The notes under the pieces were generated by a model. That model saw nothing but the letters and a program-made list of their open reading frames with translations. It did no database searches and was not told the DNA's origin. This document shows positions 23,941 to 32,238 of a stretch of 64,000 nt of DNA, one piece after another. Both the position numbers and the translations under genes were made by a program. Numbering within the stretch: position 1 is the first letter of the stretch; each line of letters starts with the position of its first letter. This DNA comes from Xanthomarina spongicola (lineage in GTDB: Bacteria > Bacteroidota > Bacteroidia > Flavobacteriales > Flavobacteriaceae), in contig NZ_QGGP01000010.1 of assembly GCF_003148645.1 (NCBI RefSeq), positions 1 to 64,000 on the forward strand. Direction: 5' to 3'.

Positions 23941-25116
23941 ATGAATCCATCGGCAAGTGGCTGGATAAAAAAGTTACTCAAAGAATTAAGCAAAACTCCA
24001 ATTTGGAATCAGACAGACTATAACACGTTTTATGATTCTTTAAGAGAAAGTGGTTTTATATATGGAAGCAATATTAAGGTAGTAAAAGACTATCTTAATT
24101 ATCCTGAAATGACTGAAGAAGAAATTTGCAAAGTGAATTTTTTACTTGCATTGAACTTTATATATAGAGAAAATAACACATCGAAACATGATTTTGTTGA
24201 AAGCATTATTAATTTTTATGTTGAAATTAATGCCCATTCCACCTCTATTTTTGCTGAAATTTTAGGTGAAAAGAAGTCTGCTTCCTTATTAGAGAAAATT
24301 ATTCATAAGCGTATTCAAATAGACGATAACCTAATTGATAGAAGCTTTAATTATTTTATTACAAACGCGTTACTTTTTACAGATATCTTGGCTTACAAAG
24401 CGTTTCTGCAAACTCAAATAATTTCTGAAAAACACATACAACATTTAGAATCTGCCATTGAAACTATTGTTAGTGAAGTTTTAAATTCTAAAAAGAAAAA
24501 AACCGAATACGACAATAGTTTAATAAAATTAGTTGAACAATCTATAAGATATAAATCCCATAAAAATCTAACTTTTAAAGAGGCATTAGAATTTGTAAAT
24601 ACCGATTTAGAAAAATATTATATCATGGATATTGCCAGTATGGCAACTTGGGGAGATTTACAAATTGATAAAAACGAAAAAACCTTACTTTTAAAACTTG
24701 GAGAACAACTAAATTTAGAACAAGAACGCATTGATAATTCCATCAATTTTATTGAAGAGTTTTACAATAATAATAAAGATAAAATTGCATTATTAAGTTC
24801 GCAAAACATAGTAAAAACCTTTTACTCTAACTCGAGTAAAATGGTTACTAAATTAATATCCAGAAATAGTAAACGTTTACAGAAAGAACTTTTAGAAAGC
24901 AAGGAATTAATGGTCTTATTATCTAAATCGACTGTTAGAGATTTAAACGACGAAGAACAAAAAAAAGTTCAATCACAGTTATTAGATATTTTTAAATCCA
25001 TACCAAGTCTGGCTATTTTTATGCTTCCAGGAGGTGCTCTATTACTACCTTTAGTTATTAAGTTTATTCCTAAATTATTACCTTCATCTTTTGATGATAA
25101 TAGGATTGAAGATTAA
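23941..25116 (+). CDS. LETM1-related protein (flavobacterial type)
   Basis: This 391-residue, mostly helical protein has an acidic/basic mid-region with a TerB-like helical stretch (about 215-280: DIASMATWGDLQIDKNEKTLL). It ends with SIPSLAIFMLPGGALLLPLVIKFIPKLLPSSF, a hydrophobic motif like the LETM1/ribosome-binding domain. Proteins of this composition in Flavobacteriaceae are named LETM1-related and have been linked to biofilm or adhesion, but the mechanism is unknown. It is a single gene, divergent from the DUF4331 operon, with its 3' end 2 bp from the convergent LytTR gene. Confidence 0.75.
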   Translation: MNPSASGWIKKLLKELSKTPIWNQTDYNTFYDSLRESGFIYGSNIKVVKDYLNYPEMTEEEICKVNFLLALNFIYRENNTSKHDFVESIINFYVEINAHSTSIFAEILGEKKSASLLEKIIHKRIQIDDNLIDRSFNYFITNALLFTDILAYKAFLQTQIISEKHIQHLESAIETIVSEVLNSKKKKTEYDNSLIKLVEQSIRYKSHKNLTFKEALEFVNTDLEKYYIMDIASMATWGDLQIDKNEKTLLLKLGEQLNLEQERIDNSINFIEEFYNNNKDKIALLSSQNIVKTFYSNSSKMVTKLISRNSKRLQKELLESKELMVLLSKSTVRDLNDEEQKKVQSQLLDIFKSIPSLAIFMLPGGALLLPLVIKFIPKLLPSSFDDNRIED

Positions 25117-25118
25117 TT

Positions 25119-25871
25119 TTATTCTAACCAGTTTTTAAAATCTTTAACACGTTCTCTTGCTACAATAACGTCTTGATCTTTATAAGAATGTAGTTTAATC
25201 TGTAAACGCGAATTCGTATAACTAACCATGTCTTTTATGGCTTTAATATTTACATAAAATGTTCTGTTTACCCTGAAAAACAAATCTGGATCAAGTTCAC
25301 TTTCTAATTGTTCTAAGGTTAAATCTATTAAATAATTTCTACCTGCAACAGTGTGTAAATATGTTCCTTTATTTTCGCTATAAACACATTCTATTTCATT
25401 TATTGCAATAAGCTTTAAATGCTGACCAACTTTTACAGAAAAACGTTTTTTATATTCTTTTTGAGGAGATACTAGTAAACTTTTAATTTCATCAAAATTT
25501 AATGTTATTGGTTGTTGTTTATGATGATTAGCATTAAACTTATTTACAGCTAGTTCCATTTCCTCTGGATCTATTGGCTTTAATAAATAATCTACACTAT
25601 TTAGTTTAAATGCTTGAAGTGCATATTCATCATAAGCTGTTGTGAAAATAATTGAAGATTTAACCTCTACTAAGTCGAAAATTTCAAATGAAAGACCATC
25701 ACTTAATTGAATATCTAAAAATATTAAATCTGGATGTTCATTTTTTTGAAACCACGCTACAGATTCTTCAACAGAATGTAACATAGTTTCTGCTTGAATC
25801 CCCATTTTATCTAGCATTCTTTGTAAGCGCCTTGCAGAAGGTTTTTCGTCTTCAATAATAATGACTTTCAT
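25119..25871 (-). CDS. LytTR-family response regulator
   Basis: The 250-residue regulator has a receiver domain (1-120) with acidic pocket E7/D8, phospho-acceptor D53 (LIFLDIQLSDG) and the conserved K in LLKPID. Its LytTR DNA-binding domain (about 140-248) contains FSVKVGQHLKLIAINEIECVYSENKGTYLHT and FFRVNRTFYVN. It should be phosphorylated by the LytS-type kinase two genes upstream. It ends the four-gene operon 28202-25119. Targets are unknown; LytTR proteins bind direct repeats in promoters. Confidence 0.93.
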   Translation of the reverse strand: MKVIIIEDEKPSARRLQRMLDKMGIQAETMLHSVEESVAWFQKNEHPDLIFLDIQLSDGLSFEIFDLVEVKSSIIFTTAYDEYALQAFKLNSVDYLLKPIDPEEMELAVNKFNANHHKQQPITLNFDEIKSLLVSPQKEYKKRFSVKVGQHLKLIAINEIECVYSENKGTYLHTVAGRNYLIDLTLEQLESELDPDLFFRVNRTFYVNIKAIKDMVSYTNSRLQIKLHSYKDQDVIVARERVKDFKNWLE

Positions 25872-25916
25872 ATTTTAATAAGTTGGTTGGTTCGTATTCA
25901 TTTAATCAAAAAAAGC

Positions 25917-26240
25917 TTATTTCCAATGCTTTTTATCGTTATTCATATACTCTTTAATTTTGCGCTCTTCCCAGTTTTTCCCTAATATAAAATCTGGTAA
26001 AAACACACTTAATCCATGAACTGCTAAGCCAATTCCCCAGAAAAATAATGTGAAGAAATTTTTATACTGAAAATAACTTTCTCCAGGTGCCAAGTCTTGA
26101 ATGTTAATAATAACAATCATGATATTAATTACTACATACACTAATAAATGTGAGTAAAACCCTTTAATCTTTTTAACGCGTTTTCTAGCACGTTCTAAAC
26201 GCTCTAGTTCTGAAAAATCTCGTTCCATAATTATTTCCAT
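25917..26240 (-). CDS. 2TM-domain protein
   Basis: The 107-residue protein has a basic N-terminal helix (RARKRVKKIKGFYSHLLVYVVIN), two transmembrane segments (about 32-52 and 66-90) and the closing motif FILGKNWEERKIKEYMNNDK. The same module is fused to the C-terminus of the kinase just before it, whose last 10 bases overlap this start. ATG 26228 (MERDF) is an equally possible start. 2TM proteins accompany LytS/LytTR pairs in Flavobacteriaceae, perhaps as membrane partners of the kinase. Confidence 0.82.
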   Translation of the reverse strand: MEIIMERDFSELERLERARKRVKKIKGFYSHLLVYVVINIMIVIINIQDLAPGESYFQYKNFFTLFFWGIGLAVHGLSVFLPDFILGKNWEERKIKEYMNNDKKHWK

Positions 26241-27568
26241 TTATTTTGATTAAACTCGTCTTCTTTTTCTAAAATCTCTTGTATTTTTCTTTGTTCCCAA
26301 GATTTACCATATCCAAATACTGCAAATCCGTGAAATACCAAGCCCATTCCCCAACCTAACATTGGAAACCAGAACCATTGGAAATTCCATGATGTTTGAT
26401 AATTTAAAAATGCTAAAAAAGGAATAACAATACAATAAGAAATTAAATTCCCATAAAAGCCTTTAATTTCTTCTACTTGCTTTTTTGCTCTGTAATAAGC
26501 GTCTTCTCTGTTGTGTGATGATTTTGTTTCCATAATGGTAATTTGTTTAGTAAGCATAGGTATTGACACTGCAAAACTGTCTGCTTGTTGATTGATGTTT
26601 ACTTTTCTTTTTGTTAATAATTGGTAACGTTCTGTTATATTACTCAAACCAACGCCACTACTCTTTTTGACTATTTGTTTTAGCTGTAAATTATTCTCTA
26701 CAACTAAACTTCCTTCATCTTCATAAATTTTAATATGCAACGGTTTACTTTCTGTAACCATGTTATGCTTTACAGCATTCTCTAATAATAATTGAAGAGA
26801 CAACGGAACAACTTTGCTATCTGGATTTGATGCTTGTTCTGGAATATCGAAAATAATACTGTCTTCAAACCTCATTTTTAATAAAGACATGTATGTTTTT
26901 GCAAATTTAAGCTCTTCGTCTACAGATACTAAATCTTTATTTTTTTGCTCCAAAACATAACGATATATTTTAGATAAAGACGTAGTAAAATCCTGTGCTT
27001 TTTCTGGATTCTCTTCAATTAAACTGGTCAACACATTTAAACTATTAAATAAAAAATGTGGGTCTAACTGATTTTTTAAGGCATCGAATTTAGCAGTTTG
27101 TGTTTTAGCTACAATTTGAGATTCTTTAACTTTTTTCTCTTGATTCTTTTTAAAGAAATAAATAGCATGAAACGTAATAACTATAGAGAGTGTAATCCAC
27201 AATCCAAATGTGTAATTTCTATATGATTCGTTGGTTATAAATTCTTCAAACGTTTTATCTCCATAAAACACAGCTGTTAACATTCTTAATATAAATAGCC
27301 CAATAAGAGTAATAACGATAGAGCCTACAATACCAACAATAATCCTCTTAATACTATCGTTTTCTTTCCATGGATATTTTTCTAGATAACCAAAAAAGTA
27401 CATATTAGAATATCCAAGAACGAATGCATATAGTTGATAGAATGAAAAATGAATTAGAAATTCATTAACACTTTCAAATTCAAAACCATTGAAAATGGCA
27501 TTTCCTATTACAAAAACTACACAACCAATGCCAAAGGTTATTAAGATATTTTTAGTGTTACTATTCAT
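26231..27568 (-). CDS. LytS-family histidine kinase with fused C-terminal 2TM domain
   Basis: This 445-residue sensor kinase has about four transmembrane helices (1-140), then a short coiled segment and a His_kinase domain with NQLDPHFLFNSLN (phospho-acceptor H171). The HATPase part shows LLLENAVKHN and SGVGLSNITERY. After VSIPMLTKQ (about 345) it continues in frame into a second membrane module, RAKKQVEEIKGFYGNLISYC...GKSWEQRKIQEILEK. This is a 2TM domain homologous to the next gene's product, and the fusion is unusual for LytS kinases. It lies 5 bp after the TPR-like gene at 27573. Confidence 0.9.
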   Translation of the reverse strand: MNSNTKNILITFGIGCVVFVIGNAIFNGFEFESVNEFLIHFSFYQLYAFVLGYSNMYFFGYLEKYPWKENDSIKRIIVGIVGSIVITLIGLFILRMLTAVFYGDKTFEEFITNESYRNYTFGLWITLSIVITFHAIYFFKKNQEKKVKESQIVAKTQTAKFDALKNQLDPHFLFNSLNVLTSLIEENPEKAQDFTTSLSKIYRYVLEQKNKDLVSVDEELKFAKTYMSLLKMRFEDSIIFDIPEQASNPDSKVVPLSLQLLLENAVKHNMVTESKPLHIKIYEDEGSLVVENNLQLKQIVKKSSGVGLSNITERYQLLTKRKVNINQQADSFAVSIPMLTKQITIMETKSSHNREDAYYRAKKQVEEIKGFYGNLISYCIVIPFLAFLNYQTSWNFQWFWFPMLGWGMGLVFHGFAVFGYGKSWEQRKIQEILEKEDEFNQNKWK

Positions 27569-27572
27569 GATT

Positions 27573-28202
27573 TTATTTACATTCTTTTAATACCTGTTCT
27601 GCTCTCTCTTTTCCCCATGTTGGCGAAAAATTTGTTTCTGGTTTAAAGTTAGCAAAAAGTTCTAACGATTTTTCAATCTCTTTACAATAAGGAGCTGTGT
27701 CTTGTCCAAAATATTGAGCACTTCCATAACCCCAATCTGCTTTACTAAATACAACTCTTGGATTTTCTGGAGCTAACCTGTAGGCTTTTTCATATAATTC
27801 TGAAATAGTAGCTCCATATTTCATTCCATAAAATGCACCATCAAAAACAACCCAATTGGTGTAAATATGAGCTTGCATTACCAATATTTCTGGATTGTCC
27901 TTACTTATGGATTTTGCAACATCTAAAAAAGTTTGAGCTTTATCTAATTGTGCTTTTATAATATTAGCATCCTTTTCTTCCCAACTTTTTAAGCTATTAA
28001 TTTGAGCCACATAGTAATTAGGCAACCATTCGTTAGGTTCTGCATTTGCAATACGCTCAAAAAATTGTTCGGCTGCAGTAAGGCCTTCTACTTCCCATAA
28101 TGAAAATGCTTTTTCCATAGCTTTTTCGTAATCTGTTTGAGACTGTATACTTCCAGTTAGTACAATTGCAACAATTACTATTAGTTGTTTTATTTGTGTC
28201 AT
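27573..28202 (-). CDS. exported TPR-like protein preceding the LytS kinase
   Basis: The 209-residue protein has a signal peptide (MTQIKQLIVIVAIVLTGSIQSQ) and alpha-helical repeats of tetratricopeptide type: AEQFFERIANAEPNEWLPNYYVAQ, AKSISKDNPEILVMQAHIY and YEKAYRLAPENPRVV. Two Cys (in APYCKEI and LKECK) may pair. It is the first gene of the operon with the kinase, 2TM protein and LytTR regulator. A role as periplasmic partner of the sensor is inferred from the operon. Confidence 0.8.
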   Translation of the reverse strand: MTQIKQLIVIVAIVLTGSIQSQTDYEKAMEKAFSLWEVEGLTAAEQFFERIANAEPNEWLPNYYVAQINSLKSWEEKDANIIKAQLDKAQTFLDVAKSISKDNPEILVMQAHIYTNWVVFDGAFYGMKYGATISELYEKAYRLAPENPRVVFSKADWGYGSAQYFGQDTAPYCKEIEKSLELFANFKPETNFSPTWGKERAEQVLKECK

Positions 28203-28315
28203 AATATATCTTTTTAATGTTAAGACAAATATCTAACTAACAAGGTAACATTTAAAAAGAGTTCCCTTGAACTGTTAAATATTATTTCTGAATTGTAATT
28301 AGTATACAATTAATA

Positions 28316-28350
28316 AAAAAAACACCTTCTTAGTTTAAGAAAGTGTTTTT
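28316..28350. terminator. terminator after tonB
   Basis: AAAACACCTTCTTA and TAAGAAAGTGTTTTT pair around a short loop and run into T on the minus strand (A/T-rich on both sides). It lies 37 bp after the stop of the 28387-29118 gene. Confidence 0.75.
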
Positions 28351-28386
28351 AATTATTTTTAATAATACTCAAATTACTTATGAATA

Positions 28387-29118
28387 CTAATTCTGAATTT
28401 GAAAATTTATGGGAATACTATATGGTACTGATACTGGTCTACCTCTTTGATAACCAGGTTTCATTTGTGGTAGCAAACCAATGATACGTTCTGCCTCTTT
28501 TTCTAACATTTTATCTGGTCCACGAGATTTAATATTTGCAACATTACCATCTTTATCGATAGTAAAAAGCACAAATACTTTACCATAAATTCCTAATTCT
28601 AAAGCTGCTTGTGGGTATCTAAAGTTCTTAATAATATGATCGTTTATTTTTTTACTAAAGCATGCTTTTAATTCATCGTTAGAATTTCCATCACAACCTG
28701 GAAAAACTGGTACTTCTTCTACAACTGAAAATGGAACAGATACTTCTTCATCTATATCTTCAACATCAACATCACTCACTTCTACAATACGTTCTTCAAT
28801 TTTTTCATCTTGACTAGTTTCAGAACTCTCTATTACAGTTTCTTCAATTTCTTTTGCATCTTCAACAATTGTAATTGTTTCGGGAGCCGAAAGAACTGGA
28901 GGTGGTGGAGGTGGTGGAGGCATATTCAAATCTGTAATAGGAATATCTTCTTCAAACTCCTCTATAAGAGTAAGATTCTCTAATAAAACATCCGGTTTAT
29001 CAAACGTTTTATACTCTAGGGACAGCCAAGTAATAAGCAACATAACATTTAATCCGATAGCGAAATAAAGGCTACTGTTTCTGCTTACTGCAATATTTGG
29101 ATTCTTTTTTACTTCCAT
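28387..29118 (-). CDS. TonB-family energy transducer
   Basis: The 243-residue protein has one N-terminal transmembrane helix (about 17-34), a proline run of eight residues (about 67-74), a Glu/Asp/Val-rich periplasmic spacer and the TonB C-terminal domain (about 150-243). The domain is marked by NFRYPQAALELGIYGKVFVLFTI and SVPYSIPINFQIQN. It couples the proton motive force to TonB-dependent receptors. Its promoter has the FNR-like site found before the copper and nos operons, so it may supply the copper receptor under low oxygen. Confidence 0.93.
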   Translation of the reverse strand: MEVKKNPNIAVSRNSSLYFAIGLNVMLLITWLSLEYKTFDKPDVLLENLTLIEEFEEDIPITDLNMPPPPPPPPVLSAPETITIVEDAKEIEETVIESSETSQDEKIEERIVEVSDVDVEDIDEEVSVPFSVVEEVPVFPGCDGNSNDELKACFSKKINDHIIKNFRYPQAALELGIYGKVFVLFTIDKDGNVANIKSRGPDKMLEKEAERIIGLLPQMKPGYQRGRPVSVPYSIPINFQIQN

Positions 29119-29138
29119 GACGATACAATTTATAGTAT

Positions 29139-29182
29139 TAAAGTTAATACTCTAACTTTCAAAATACTATGACATTCGTCAT
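29139..29182 (-). promoter_or_regulatory. FNR-like promoter of tonB
   Basis: ATGAC-GAAT-GTCAT (minus strand, 29182-29169) is a perfect 5-bp inverted repeat. It is centred 36.5 bp from the last base of TAACTTTA (29146-29139), which matches TAnnTTTG in all but the final base. The predicted leader is about 16 bases. The geometry matches that of the other three sites. Confidence 0.6.
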
Positions 29183-29214
29183 GTTTAAAATACAATAAAG
29201 ATGAAGAAATCTAC

Positions 29215-31368
29215 TTACAAATTATCCAGTTGATTATCTGTCCCTTTCTCGCTAATTGTCCAAAAGAAGCCTACAAAAAAGAACTGATCTGCTGCTGGTC
29301 TTAATGCTCTACTAGCGTAGTTTCCATTAATATCTGGAGCATCTGCATATTGGTAACCATTTATGTTCTTAATTCCTAAGACATTATTTACAGAAAAATA
29401 TAGAATTTTTTGCTGTGATATTAAATACGCCCAGTTAAGACTTAAACTATTATAAGATTTTGTTTTCTGATTTAAAAAACCTTCCAAATTTGGATTAGTA
29501 TATGTTCTACCTGAAGCAAAACTATAACTCATCCCAATTTGACTTTTCCAATTTTCAATCCAATATTTAGTTACAACCGAAAGGTTGTGTGTATTTACAA
29601 AATTTGGAGTTGCTGTTATTGGATAGTTTTTATAATCCCTTTCGCTATCCAAAAAACTATAACTAACCCAGTAGTCTAAGTTTTTAATACTTTTATTATC
29701 TCTCCAAAATAGGTCTATTCCTTTTGCATAAGCAGTACCTGAATTATTATAATTACTTGTAAAATCTGCATATTCTGTATCGTATTTTATTAAATTATCA
29801 TACTGTTTATAATAAGCTTCAGCTCTAAATATTTTACCCTCATTATTAAGTTGATAATTTAATATATAGTGTCTGGTGTTTTCAGCATTTAAATCCTGTT
29901 CAAACTTTAAGATATTGTTATTTGGATTCTGATAAAAATTACCATAGGCTAGAGATATCTGACTTTTTGCAGATGTTTTATATGCCAAAGATATTCTGGG
30001 AGATAAAGTTAATTCCTTAAACAATTCGCTATACTCCAGCCTTAAGCCAGTCTTTAATGCCAAGTTTTTTGAGAAAAACACATCTACTTCTGTAAATGCA
30101 GCAGATATGTTGTTTTTAAACCCATAAGAGATTTCATTAATAAAAGGATTATTATAGTTTTCATTAAAATTAGTTGAAAAATATTCTGCTCCAAAATTCA
30201 ATTTAAACCTATTATTAAAATGATGTTTCATCTTAAACTTAGCGTGATACGAATTTTCCTTATCTTCAATCTTATCGTCTATTACTTCAAAGTCAATTTT
30301 ATTATAGGTATAACTTAAGCCACCAAAAACAGACCAATTATTACTTAATACGCCTTTATAAGATCCATTAAAATAAAGGTTTTTATTGTTTAATTTATTA
30401 TGAATTCCTTCAGGGAAATTTATATCTTCTTGAATAAGATCAAAACTACTAAACTCAAAAGCAGAATACATTTTAAGCAAACCATTATTTAACTTTTTTC
30501 TAAAAACAGCTTCTCCAGATCCACCTTGAAAAGGCTCAATCCAATCGTTTCTATCTGGAAATAAAGCCACATAAGGTGCTAAATTAATATAAGCTCCATT
30601 GACACTTAAAGAGCTTGTTTCCCATTTTTCAGTATGTCCTAGAACTGCTCCAACACTCATGATACCAATATCTGTTTTCTCCTGATCTGGTTCTTCAATA
30701 GTATTTAAAAGTAATACAGAAGATAATGCCTGACCATATTCGGCCGAATATCCTCCAGTTGAAAAAGTAATCCCATCGAACAAAAAAGGCGAATAACGTC
30801 CTCTTGTTGGCGTATTGCTAGTTGTTGGTACATAAGGTGTAAATACACGAATGCCATCAATAAATATTTGAGTTTCATCAGCCTCTCCTCCTCTAACAAA
30901 CAATCTACCATCTTCTGCGACTGTTGTTGTTCCAGGTAAGGTTTGCAAAGCACCAACAAAATCTCCTAAAGCACTAGCAGTTGTTACTACATCTAATGGT
31001 TTTAATACTGAAATTTTACTATTGTCTCCAGCTGAAAATGTACCAGCTGAAATTACTACAGTATCTAATGCATTGATATCATCGCGAAGTTTAATTTTCA
31101 AATTATTTAATGCAGAAACATCTTTTGAGAGAGAAAATGTTTCGTATGCTAAAAATGAAATTTTTAGAATTTTCTCTCCTGCCTCATCGGTTTTAAATGA
31201 AAATTCACCGTTTTCGTTTGTTGTAGTTCCATCGTAAGTACCATCTAAATATACGTTGGCTCCTTCTATAGGATTATCTTTATTATCTGTTACTATTCCA
31301 CTAACTATGGTTTGAGAAACACTTGATAAAGTAGCGAATAAAAAAATAAAAAGGATAGATAGTTTCAT
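29215..31368 (-). CDS. TonB-dependent receptor with carboxypeptidase-like N-domain
   Basis: The 717-residue receptor starts at ATG 31368 (MKLSILFIFLFATLSSVSQ); a TTG 42 bases earlier is rejected because it precedes the signal peptide. It has a CarboxypepD_reg-like domain (TIVSGIVTDNKDNPIEGANVYLDGT), then a plug with LDTVVISAG, PGTTTVAEDGRLFVRGG and FIDGIRVF, then a barrel. The C-terminus (FFWTISEKGTDNQLDNL) is somewhat longer than usual after the last strand. The ligand is unknown. It lies about 100 bp upstream of tonB in transcription order and could be cotranscribed, but the FNR-like tonB promoter lies between. Confidence 0.88.
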   Translation of the reverse strand: MKLSILFIFLFATLSSVSQTIVSGIVTDNKDNPIEGANVYLDGTYDGTTTNENGEFSFKTDEAGEKILKISFLAYETFSLSKDVSALNNLKIKLRDDINALDTVVISAGTFSAGDNSKISVLKPLDVVTTASALGDFVGALQTLPGTTTVAEDGRLFVRGGEADETQIFIDGIRVFTPYVPTTSNTPTRGRYSPFLFDGITFSTGGYSAEYGQALSSVLLLNTIEEPDQEKTDIGIMSVGAVLGHTEKWETSSLSVNGAYINLAPYVALFPDRNDWIEPFQGGSGEAVFRKKLNNGLLKMYSAFEFSSFDLIQEDINFPEGIHNKLNNKNLYFNGSYKGVLSNNWSVFGGLSYTYNKIDFEVIDDKIEDKENSYHAKFKMKHHFNNRFKLNFGAEYFSTNFNENYNNPFINEISYGFKNNISAAFTEVDVFFSKNLALKTGLRLEYSELFKELTLSPRISLAYKTSAKSQISLAYGNFYQNPNNNILKFEQDLNAENTRHYILNYQLNNEGKIFRAEAYYKQYDNLIKYDTEYADFTSNYNNSGTAYAKGIDLFWRDNKSIKNLDYWVSYSFLDSERDYKNYPITATPNFVNTHNLSVVTKYWIENWKSQIGMSYSFASGRTYTNPNLEGFLNQKTKSYNSLSLNWAYLISQQKILYFSVNNVLGIKNINGYQYADAPDINGNYASRALRPAADQFFFVGFFWTISEKGTDNQLDNL

Positions 31369-31504
31369 TTGATTGATTTTACAGTTCGTTTTTTTATATT
31401 GATAGAACAAATCTCTTTAGAAATATAATGCCTAGAAACTAAAAATAACCGAATTGTAAAAATTGTATGACGAATTGAATATATTTGGTTTTAACATAAA
31501 ACTG

Positions 31505-32173
31505 ATGCTTACAAAATCTGAAAAATCGTTTTCAATTATATTTATTATTCTACTTGTCTTAGAAATAACGACCTCTAGTTTTGAAAGTATTGCAAACTTC
31601 AACTACGTAGCAAAACCAGCTTTACTGATTTCATTGATTTTGTTTTTCTGGAAACAAGGCTCTCACATTGAAAAGAAAATTAAATATATGATTTTTTTAG
31701 CTTTGGTTTTTTCCTTACTTGGAGATATTCTACTCATGTTTGTAAACCAATCTGCTAACTTTTTTATTGGAGGATTACTAGCTTTTTTAACAGCCCATAT
31801 TTTTTATGTACTGGTATTTTTAAAGCAAAGAAATAGATCTAAAAATCCATACTATTTTATTGTTTTAATGTTGTTATATGGCATAATATTATACTACTTT
31901 TTAAAAGATGGTTTAGGCTCTATGTTGATACCTGTTATTTTATATATGGCAGTTATTTTAAGTATGGCAACTACAGCTTTCTTAAGACAAGGTTTCGTAG
32001 TAAAAAATAGTTTTATTTTGGTATTTATTGGAGCGATTTTATTTATGGTTTCGGATAGTATTCTGGCATTAAATAAATTTTATCAACCTTTGCCTTATTC
32101 AAATTTTAGTATTATGTTTACCTATGCTTTTGCACAACTCTGCATCGTATTTGGGCTTCTAAAACAACGATAG
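31505..32173 (+). CDS. YhhN-family membrane protein (lysoplasmalogenase-like)
   Basis: The 222-residue protein has about eight transmembrane helices. LVFSLLGDILLMF and IGAILFMVSDSILALNKF are the conserved acidic motifs (GD and SD) of the YhhN/TMEM86 family, some members of which hydrolyse the vinyl-ether bond of lysoplasmalogens. ATG 31505 is preferred over a TTG at 31463. It is a single gene, divergent from the receptor. Substrate unproven. Confidence 0.85.
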   Translation: MLTKSEKSFSIIFIILLVLEITTSSFESIANFNYVAKPALLISLILFFWKQGSHIEKKIKYMIFLALVFSLLGDILLMFVNQSANFFIGGLLAFLTAHIFYVLVFLKQRNRSKNPYYFIVLMLLYGIILYYFLKDGLGSMLIPVILYMAVILSMATTAFLRQGFVVKNSFILVFIGAILFMVSDSILALNKFYQPLPYSNFSIMFTYAFAQLCIVFGLLKQR

Positions 32174-32238
32174 ATTATATCTATAGTAGATTCATATGTA
32201 TTTTAATATCAATTGCTTAATACTTAAATACTAAACAA

